From JASHPR01 sp963778075 (GTDB lineage Bacteria > Actinomycetota > Actinomycetes > Streptosporangiales > Streptosporangiaceae), in assembly GCA_963778075.1 (NCBI GenBank), contig CAVZTJ010000013.1:42695-106694 (forward strand): 64,000 nucleotides of DNA, in the 5' to 3' direction. How positions within the stretch are numbered: the stretch's first letter is position 1; each line of letters opens with the position of its first letter. The position numbers and the translations under genes were made by a program. This document shows positions 58,041 to 64,000 of this stretch, piece after piece. Under the pieces are notes generated by a model. The model searched no databases. It was not told where the DNA came from and saw nothing but the letters and a program-made list of their open reading frames with translations.

Positions 58041-59387
58041 TTACCTTCTCCGCGGCATATTCGCTTGCGCCCGGACCATCGACAGGCGCGGGTCACCCCG
58101 TTGCCGCCCGCGCGCATCGAACATCGAGGCGAGGCGCCCACGAACGGCGTCTGGGACGAAGCGCCAATTGCGGAGGTCTCGCCATACGTCCACCGCTGCG
58201 AGCATCGCGACGTCCGCGACGCGATCGCTTTCGATCGTTCCCGTGTTGCTGCGGAGCAGCTCGTCTGGCATGACGACCGTAAGCACCGGCCAGTCGGCTG
58301 AAGCAACGAGGTCGTCCAGCATGGTGCGGAGTCCTCGCATCTCATCAGGCGGAACGTTCCAGACCTCAGCGCCGCGCTCGAGGAGCTCATCCTCGCTTCG
58401 CACGTAGACCGCGCACCCCACTGGGGCGGCCTTGAGATCGGACATGATCTCGGGCAGCACCCGATGATCGGTGAGCGACCACACATTCTGCCTGATGGCT
58501 GATTCATTGGCAGAAAGCTGCCTCGCGAACTCGAGCCGTGCCTCGATAACCCCGGGGTCGGCGGAAGTTCTGTCGAGGGAAAGCGGAACGCTGTATCTGA
58601 CGTCGATATATCCATAGCCGAGAGCATCGGCAAGCAGCGCCCCAATGTATTCGGCATGCGCATACGGGCAGCCAAGAATCAGCAGGTTGGGAACGGCCGG
58701 TGACGCGTTTGGCGCGGGAGGGCGGGGTCTTTCGTGCTGCGGAATGTTAAGAATGAGGCTGGGCCGTGGCTGGGGCCAGTCATGTGCCTCTTGCTCCCGC
58801 CAGCGGGCGCCGAAGACCCGGGCCGATTGCCCGACGATGCGAGTAACAAGCGCGCGGAGCTCTTCCTCTCCATAGACCTCGCGGTCAATGCTCTCGACCC
58901 CAACGTACGTACTCAAGTGAATAGGGTGCCGAGCCCCGCGGTGAGCTCGCCTCAGCGTGAGCTGAAGAGGGATCTCGCTGCTGGCGAGGAGGATACCGGC
59001 CAGCCGCGCACCCGCGTCGGAGAAGGCCAGCTCGGCTGCTCGCGATACTGCCCCGTCGATTTCACCGAGTGCATTGCGCAGCTGATCCGCTACCTGCATG
59101 GCGTGCGCCTCGGCACGCAGTTCTGGCGGCAGCACGTTGCCCAGCTCGAGCTGAACTGCCTGACTGATGCCGGTCAATTCCGCGAACGACGCAAGGCGCG
59201 ACAGCTGAGGCGGGACTTCGCCGGACAGCCATCGTTTCAGCGTCGTATTGCGCAGCCCGAGCTGGATCGCCGCGGAATTTATCGTGATGCCACGGCGCTC
59301 GAGTGCCCCCCGGATCGTCGCACCCCACACCGGCCAGCCATGATCCTGCTCCAGGTCGTGCCGTCCCAGCGGGTCCTGCGCCTCCAC
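58041..59387 (-). CDS. XRE-type helix-turn-helix protein with a P-loop-like middle domain, function unknown
   Basis: The product is about 448 residues. The N-terminal helix-turn-helix is WGATIRGALERRGITINSAA, QLGLRNTTLKRWLSGEVPPQ and LSRLASFAELTGISQAVQLE. A helical domain (about 100-230) is followed by NLLILGCPYAHAEYIGALLA, DALGYGYIDVRYSVPLSLDR, which resembles a nucleotide-kinase P-loop with the Lys lost. The C-terminus has VYVRSEDELLERGAEVWNVP. I know only uncharacterised actinobacterial relatives. The start is uncertain: GTG 59387 or GTG 59438. Probably a transcription regulator or nucleotide-dependent switch. Confidence 0.65.
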   Translation of the reverse strand: MEAQDPLGRHDLEQDHGWPVWGATIRGALERRGITINSAAIQLGLRNTTLKRWLSGEVPPQLSRLASFAELTGISQAVQLELGNVLPPELRAEAHAMQVADQLRNALGEIDGAVSRAAELAFSDAGARLAGILLASSEIPLQLTLRRAHRGARHPIHLSTYVGVESIDREVYGEEELRALVTRIVGQSARVFGARWREQEAHDWPQPRPSLILNIPQHERPRPPAPNASPAVPNLLILGCPYAHAEYIGALLADALGYGYIDVRYSVPLSLDRTSADPGVIEARLEFARQLSANESAIRQNVWSLTDHRVLPEIMSDLKAAPVGCAVYVRSEDELLERGAEVWNVPPDEMRGLRTMLDDLVASADWPVLTVVMPDELLRSNTGTIESDRVADVAMLAAVDVWRDLRNWRFVPDAVRGRLASMFDARGRQRGDPRLSMVRAQANMPRRR

Positions 59388-59601
59388 AGCTACATTCTGT
59401 TCCGATCGAGCTGGCAAGGGATTGCCGACATGCAGCACTGTACTGCCGCCATTTGGTTCGATCAATGGCCATCGTCGATGTCGCCCGGCCACCGTCAACC
59501 TTCGCCATCCGCTTCGCGCACGCTGCACGTCAGAGTTGGTGCCATGAACGAGCTGTCACCAGCCCATCACGAGAGCGGCCGGGAAAGGTGGTGAGGGACG
59601 A

Positions 59602-59946
59602 ATGAAACACACTGGCCATGAGCGGCGGCCCAGCCCATTCGTCTTAGCGCTGGTTGTGGCGGGGTGCCTCGCCGTAGTCGTGATCGGCCTGTGCGCCCCG
59701 GTTGCCAGGGCGGAACTGATCTTGCCCGCCCTGCCCGGGCTGATCGCTCTGGCCGCGGCCTGGCTCGGCCATCCCGCGCTGGAAAGGCGGCACTCCGGTG
59801 AGAGAGCGGGCGGCCGGAGTCGGCCTAGCCGACGGGAAGCACCTCGAACGCCGGGTGCTTGGGCGCGATGGCGCGAATCTGGTCATCGCTCGAGTCCGGT
59901 CCAACGCCCTCGAAGAAGACCCCGACCTCCGCCTTCCACCGCTTGA
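59602..59946 (+). CDS. Small membrane protein, function unknown
   Basis: The N-terminal 75 residues look genuine: MKHTGHERRPSPFVLALVVA, GCLAVVVIGLCAPVARAELI, LPALPGLIALAAAWL (two membrane helices). ATG 59602 has GAGGGACG upstream. From about 59800 the frame is Arg/Pro-rich and overlaps the convergent nitroreductase gene, so the true stop may be lost. A short hairpin (GTCGGC-CTA-GCCGAC, 59818-59832) lies in the overlap and may terminate both. Confidence 0.5.
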   Translation: MKHTGHERRPSPFVLALVVAGCLAVVVIGLCAPVARAELILPALPGLIALAAAWLGHPALERRHSGERAGGRSRPSRREAPRTPGAWARWRESGHRSSPVQRPRRRPRPPPSTA

Positions 59947-60274
59947 GGTAGGCGCGCAGCACCGGCACCTTCTCGTCGTCGGTGAGCTCCCGGCCGCGAA
60001 AGCCCTCGGCCCTCCTGCCCAGGCGCAGTTCACCGGTGCCGATGACCCGCAGGTTGCGCACCCACTGGGTCTCGCCGCGCGGCGCGACGAGGTACCGGCG
60101 GTCGTCGTAGCTGAGCAGGTTCACCGGCGTTGTGCGCCACTGACCGCTCGCCCGGCCCTTCACCGCGAGGACCCGCGAGCCTAGAACGCTGATGCCCCGC
60201 CGGGTGAGGAACGCCACCAGCTGGTTGAAGACGTTGCGCGTGAACCAGCCGGGTGCGCGGTAATGATCGGACAC
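59825..60274 (-). CDS. Deazaflavin (F420)-dependent nitroreductase-family (DDN-like) protein
   Basis: The 149-residue split-barrel protein reads NQLVAFLTRRGISVLGSRVL, VKGRASGQWRTTPVNLLSYD, RRYLVAPRGETQWVRNLRVI and GTGELRLGRRAEGFRGREL. This is the DDN-type pattern with the KGRxSGxxRxTP motif that binds F420. Activity on a specific substrate is unknown. GTG 60274. It supports an F420-using actinobacterial host. Confidence 0.88.
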   Translation of the reverse strand: MSDHYRAPGWFTRNVFNQLVAFLTRRGISVLGSRVLAVKGRASGQWRTTPVNLLSYDDRRYLVAPRGETQWVRNLRVIGTGELRLGRRAEGFRGRELTDDEKVPVLRAYLKRWKAEVGVFFEGVGPDSSDDQIRAIAPKHPAFEVLPVG

Positions 60275-60472
60275 GCCAACCAGCCTAACGACATGGGCCG
60301 CCCGCGTGGGACCCTGGCTACAGGGTGGAGCCGCCCACCGCTGGAGACCCCAGGCTTTGCTGCGCGAGCGCGGGGAGGCATAGGCCGCACCCCGCCCTCG
60401 GCATGAGCCCGTAGGCTCCAGCCAGGCTGCAAGATCACGCCTAATGGGCCAACGGAAGGTAGCGTATTGTCG

Positions 60473-61399
60473 ATGGCTGTCCCGGTTCCGTTGCATATGA
60501 CCACGGTACAGGCTAACGATCTTGAATTCGGGCTGCTCGAGGCGGGCTCGGGCCCGCTGGCGCTGTGCCTGCACGGGTTTCCGGACACCGCCCACACCTG
60601 GAAGCATCTGCTGCCGGCCCTGGCCGACGCGGGATTCCACGCGGTGGCCCCGTTCATGCGCGGCTACGCGCCGACCGCGATCCCGGCCGACGGCGCCTAC
60701 CAGATAGGCGCGCTTGTCGCCGACGCCGTGGCCTTGCACGAGGCTCTCGGCGGCGACGGGGACGCGGTGCTGATCGGGCACGACTGGGGCGCCGAGACGG
60801 CATACGGGGCGGCCGCCTTCGCCCCGGACCGGTGGCGGCGGCTGGTGACCCTGGCCGTTCCGCCAGCCGCCCTGGATGCCGTGCTGTTCAGCGACTATGA
60901 GCAGCTGAAGCGGCTCTTCTATACGTTCATGTTCCGCGACCCGAACGGGTTCGCCGACGCGGTGGTGGCCCGCGACGGGATGGCGTTCCTGGACCGGCTC
61001 TGGGCCGACTGGTCGCCCGGCTTCCCGGCCAGCGACCATCTGGCCCGGGTCAAGGAGTCCCTGCGTGAGCCAGCCAACCTCGCGGCCGCGATCGGCTACT
61101 ACCGGGCTGCGGGCGGCTACTACCGGGCTCTGGGTATCGAAGACCCGCCAGCGGACTCGCCCGAAGTCGCCGCGCCCTACGCGGCCGAGCAGGAGGCCGC
61201 CGGGCAGCAGGCGCCGCAGCCCACCCTGTACCTGCACGGAGCCGACGACGGCTGCATTCGGCTGGAGCTGGCCCGCGGCACCGAGCGCCTGCTGCCCCCG
61301 TCCTCGCGCATGGCCGTGATCGAGCACGCCGGTCATTTCCTGCAGCTGGAGCGGCCCGGCGAGGTAAACAATCACATCCTCGAGTGGGTCACACACTAG
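60473..61399 (+). CDS. Alpha/beta-fold hydrolase (epoxide-hydrolase-like)
   Basis: The 308-residue protein has the oxyanion motif LCLHGFPDTAHTWKHLLPAL, nucleophile Asp in LIGHDWGAETAYGAAAFAPD (GHDWGA, as in epoxide hydrolases), acid Asp in LHGADDGCIRLEL and His in VIEHAGHFLQLERPGEVNNH. A Tyr/Trp-rich cap helps select an epoxide substrate. ATG 60473 or TTG 60467 (leader AACGGAAGG) may start it. Confidence 0.9.
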   Translation: MAVPVPLHMTTVQANDLEFGLLEAGSGPLALCLHGFPDTAHTWKHLLPALADAGFHAVAPFMRGYAPTAIPADGAYQIGALVADAVALHEALGGDGDAVLIGHDWGAETAYGAAAFAPDRWRRLVTLAVPPAALDAVLFSDYEQLKRLFYTFMFRDPNGFADAVVARDGMAFLDRLWADWSPGFPASDHLARVKESLREPANLAAAIGYYRAAGGYYRALGIEDPPADSPEVAAPYAAEQEAAGQQAPQPTLYLHGADDGCIRLELARGTERLLPPSSRMAVIEHAGHFLQLERPGEVNNHILEWVTH

Positions 61400-61411
61400 A
61401 AGAGGCCACCC

Positions 61412-61576
61412 GTCGCAGGCCATGACGTGGCCCGCGATCCGGCTGCGGTACGCGCCGCGATCGGGGTCACCGGCCAGTTCTCCGCGGTCGACAACCTGCT
61501 CACCGGCGAGGAGAACCTGCTGATGATGGCGGACCTGCACCACCTCGGCCTGTCCCGGCGGGACATCAACCGCTGA
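61412..61576 (+). pseudogene. Internal fragment of a DrrA-type ABC transporter ATPase
   Basis: The plus strand reads VAGHDVARDPAAVRAAIGVT with GQFSAVDNLLTGEENLLMMA and DLHHLGLSRRDINR, then TGA 61574. It matches the region between Walker A and signature of daunorubicin-resistance-type ATPases (VxGHDVxRDPxxVR...GVTGQFSAVDExLTGRENLxLM). Neither Walker motif is present. The fragment sits between the hydrolase stop and the 3' end of the AfsR-like gene. Confidence 0.75.
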
Positions 61577-64000
61577 TCTCGGCCCGCTCCCGCAGCGCGG
61601 CCTGGGCGGCGCCGCGCAACCTCTCGGGGTCAAGGCCCGCGTACGACGACACGGCGCCGGCGTACGCGGGCCTGTCGGCGTCCTGCGCGGCCCGCCGGGC
61701 GCGCCCGGCGGACATGGTCGGCTGGAGCCCGTTCTTCAAGCCAAACCGCTCGGCCAGCGCGATCATCCTTGCTCCCGACCTAGCAGGGCCGGCGTCTGCC
61801 GCGCGCTGGCCCCGGTCGACGTCGGTCATGGCCAGGGCCAGCAGCAGCGAGCCGCAGACGGCGAGGTCATAGGAGGCGGCGAGCGTCCCGGACGGCGGCC
61901 CCGGGTCCGCGGTCAGCGCCAGCAGCGCGGCGGGCAGCGCGCCGGCGATCTCCGCAACCAGGCCGAGCCGGCCGTGGTACGCGTGGGCGACCACGGCGGC
62001 GGCCTGAATCTGCAGTGCCCAGTTATCCAGGCCGAGCAGGCCGTCGCCGGGCTCCTGGCTCCGCGGATCCCACAGCGCGGCCGCGGCCGCACGCCACAGG
62101 TCCAATCCGGTCTCGACGTCGCCGCGGCCGAGCGCGATCTCCGCGTGCACCGCGGTGTCGAACATCGGCATCTCCCAGGGCTCGTCCGTGGCGCGCGGCG
62201 TTGTCAGCTTCAGCTCGCGTTCCGCCTCGTCGTACGCGCCCCGCTGCACGTTGGCCATCACGATTGCCTCGCGCACCCGGTTCGCGCTGGACCACGACCC
62301 GAACGCCTCGAGCACCGACAGCGCCGCGGTCAGGTGATGCAGCGCCTCGTCAGCCGCACCAGCGTCGTCCACCTGGAGGCACAGTTCGCCGATCCGGGCA
62401 TGCCCGGCGGCCCGGAGCCACGCGCTGCCGCGGCGCTCGAACGCGGCGAGCGACCGCCGGGCCGCCGCCAGCGCGCCGCCGGTGTCGCCCGCCTCCTCCC
62501 AGGCGTAGCTGGTCACGTAGTTGGCCGCGCCCGCGACCAGAGGCTGGTCGCTCTCGCCCAGTACCTGCAGGGCCGCGAGGTCCGCCTCGGGCGGCCCGTG
62601 CAGCACGTTCAGCACGGCCTGGGCGGCCCGGGCGAAGGTGTCCGGAGGAGCGGGCGGCAGCCGGCGCAGGCCCACCAGAAACCGCGCCGGGCTCGGTCCC
62701 TGCAGCAGGAAGCCGCTCACCGCACCGAGCACCAGGCTGGTCCTGGTCGCCTCGACGAGGGCTGGTTCCGGCCGGAACGGCGGCAGGATCCGGCCCGTGT
62801 CCGCGCACATGGCGATCAGGCGGGCGAAACTGCCCTCGGCCACCCACAGCCCGCCGAGCACGGCCGACACCGCGGCGACCGTTCCGGCATCCCTGCGGTC
62901 GAGCCCGTGCCGCAGGGCCTGGACCAGGTTGTCCTGCTCGGCCCTGATCAGCTCGAACGTCGGGAGGTCGTCGGTGAAAACCGAGTCGTGGCGCGCGACG
63001 CCGAAGTCGCGCGCCCAGGCGAGGAACCGGCCGGTCACCTGCCCGGTCTCGCCGGCGTCATCGCGGTGCGCGGCGGCGAACTCCCGGACGGTCTCCAGCA
63101 TCCGGTACCGGGTGCCCGACACGGTGTCGGTGACCTTGAGCAGCGACTGATCAGCGAGCTGCTCGAGGACCGGCAGGATGCTGGCGCCCAGCAGATGCCG
63201 GGCGGCGTCGGCGGTGAACCCGCCGGGGAACACCGACAGCGCGCGCATCGCCGCCTGGCCGGCCGGGTCGAGGAGGTTCCAGCTCCAGTCGATGACGGCA
63301 TCCAGCGTGCGGTGGCGCTGCGGCGCGTCCCGTGCACCGCCACGCAGCAGCGCGAACCTGTCGTCGAGCCGGCGGGCGATCTCGGCCACCGACATGATCC
63401 GGACCCTCGCCGCGGCCAGCTCCGCGGCGAGCGGCAGCCCGTCCAAACCGCTGCACAGCTCCCGCACGGCATCCGCGGGCAGGTCGGCGTCGGGCCGGAC
63501 CGCCCTGGCCCGCTGCCGGAACAGCTCGGCCACCGTGTCCAGGTCCAGCTCGGGCAGCAGGTACACCGATTCCGACGAGAGGCCGAGCGGAGCGCGGCTG
63601 GTCGTGAGCACACGCAGGTCCCTGGTCAGCGACACCAGGGCGTGCACAAGATCGGCCGCGCTGCGCACGACGTGCTCGCAGTTGTCCAGCACCAGCAGCG
63701 CCGGGCCCGGAGCCAGGGCGGTCACGATCCCGCCCGCCAGGCCCGCCGGTGCCCCGCGGCGGCAGGCCGGGCTGCCGCCGTCCTCGCCGACGCCGAGGGC
63801 GGACGCGACCTCGGCCGCGACGTCGCCGTCGGCGGCGACGCCCGCGAGCTCGACGACGTGCACGACACGCTGCTCCGCCTGGCTGCTGACCGCGTGCGCG
63901 AGGCGGGTCTTGCCCAGGCCGCCGGGTCCCACGATCGACGTGACCCGGGACGTGCGCAGCAGGCCGGCCACTGCGGCGATGTCGTCGTCCCGGCCGAGCA
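61566..64000 (-). CDS. AfsR/LuxR-type large ATPase regulator (3' part; runs off the right edge)
   Basis: The visible 810 residues begin with LGRDDDIAAVAGLL and Walker A IVGPGGLGKTRLAHAV. A Walker B-like LLVLDNCEHVVRSAADLVHA and TTSRAPLGLSSESVYLLPEL follow, then the NB-ARC winged helix (LDAVIDWSWNLLDPAGQAAM, LEQLADQSLLKVTDTVSGTR) and a long TPR-like C-terminus. AfsR/SARP or LuxR-family proteins have this STAND ATPase layout. The N-terminal DNA-binding domain lies beyond 64000. No C-terminal LuxR helix-turn-helix is seen at the visible end, so the DNA-binding part must be N-terminal if present. Confidence 0.85.
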   Translation of the reverse strand, partial: LGRDDDIAAVAGLLRTSRVTSIVGPGGLGKTRLAHAVSSQAEQRVVHVVELAGVAADGDVAAEVASALGVGEDGGSPACRRGAPAGLAGGIVTALAPGPALLVLDNCEHVVRSAADLVHALVSLTRDLRVLTTSRAPLGLSSESVYLLPELDLDTVAELFRQRARAVRPDADLPADAVRELCSGLDGLPLAAELAAARVRIMSVAEIARRLDDRFALLRGGARDAPQRHRTLDAVIDWSWNLLDPAGQAAMRALSVFPGGFTADAARHLLGASILPVLEQLADQSLLKVTDTVSGTRYRMLETVREFAAAHRDDAGETGQVTGRFLAWARDFGVARHDSVFTDDLPTFELIRAEQDNLVQALRHGLDRRDAGTVAAVSAVLGGLWVAEGSFARLIAMCADTGRILPPFRPEPALVEATRTSLVLGAVSGFLLQGPSPARFLVGLRRLPPAPPDTFARAAQAVLNVLHGPPEADLAALQVLGESDQPLVAGAANYVTSYAWEEAGDTGGALAAARRSLAAFERRGSAWLRAAGHARIGELCLQVDDAGAADEALHHLTAALSVLEAFGSWSSANRVREAIVMANVQRGAYDEAERELKLTTPRATDEPWEMPMFDTAVHAEIALGRGDVETGLDLWRAAAAALWDPRSQEPGDGLLGLDNWALQIQAAAVVAHAYHGRLGLVAEIAGALPAALLALTADPGPPSGTLAASYDLAVCGSLLLALAMTDVDRGQRAADAGPARSGARMIALAERFGLKNGLQPTMSAGRARRAAQDADRPAYAGAVSSYAGLDPERLRGAAQAALRERAEISG

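Noticed and set aside
1..64000. tRNA or rRNA genes, insertion sequences and integrase/att sites
   Set aside because: I looked for conserved tRNA arms, transposase DDE or serine-recombinase motifs and long direct repeats and saw none. A tRNA search program would be decisive.

Overview
The window is chromosomal DNA of a high-GC actinobacterium. Coding is dense on both strands, third positions are GC-rich and GTG starts are common. Lineage-typical families include two PPOX/F420-type oxidoreductases, a deazaflavin-dependent nitroreductase, a mycothiol-type DinB protein, a DUF574 methyltransferase, DUF1003, DUF2252 and MpaB-like proteins, ECF sigma factors and an AfsR/LuxR-type ATPase. I cannot name genus or species. 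I saw no rRNA, tRNA, CRISPR array, insertion sequence, attachment site or origin.

Layout. 0-2.4 kb: an XRE-cupin regulator next to an M24-family protein and the start of a TPP-dependent E1 alpha gene. 2.4-20.9 kb: mostly single-gene housekeeping and accessory functions (UvrD-like helicase, PrsW protease, Mug glycosylase, DUF2252, tandem DUF1003, MBL hydrolase, TetR/FAD-monooxygenase divergent pair with a clear operator, MazG-like pyrophosphohydrolase). 21-31 kb is the most accessory stretch: a secreted C40 peptidase, an 0.8-kb stretch without a gene, a sulfotransferase-like gene, a RelA/SpoT-fold toxin candidate with an abutting small immunity or antitoxin candidate, then a 677-residue protein with a Nudix-like C-terminal region followed by a SAM methyltransferase. 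31-33.3 kb: a membrane protein/OmpA-like lipoprotein pair. 33.3-35.8 kb: two ArsR/SRPBCC modules with inverted-repeat operators around a DUF899 gene. 36-64 kb: metabolic and transport genes (FtsX-type permease, DMT transporter, nitrilase-like amidohydrolase, serine hydrolase, YbdK-type ligase, CocE hydrolase, ECF sigma/YciI pair, SDRs, M50 protease, XRE regulator, AfsR-like ATPase).

Two general properties stand out. First, several genes are interrupted by single-base shifts that homologous protein motifs continue across: the helicase C-terminus, the DUF574 methyltransferase, a DHA2 transporter, an ECF sigma factor and one ArsR. These are either sequencing indels or recent decay, and raw reads are needed to decide. 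Second, between about 35.8 and 61.6 kb the gaps between intact genes are filled with recognisable gene debris: beta-propeller, SnoaL, VOC, MFS in two opposite pieces, TetR twice, alpha/beta hydrolase, a possible MarR and a DrrA-type ATPase. This implies repeated small deletions and inversions.

The best candidate for an undescribed system is the RelA/SpoT-fold toxin and its partner at 24.1-25.4 kb. The second is the 677-residue Nudix-like protein with its methyltransferase at 28.1-30.9 kb.
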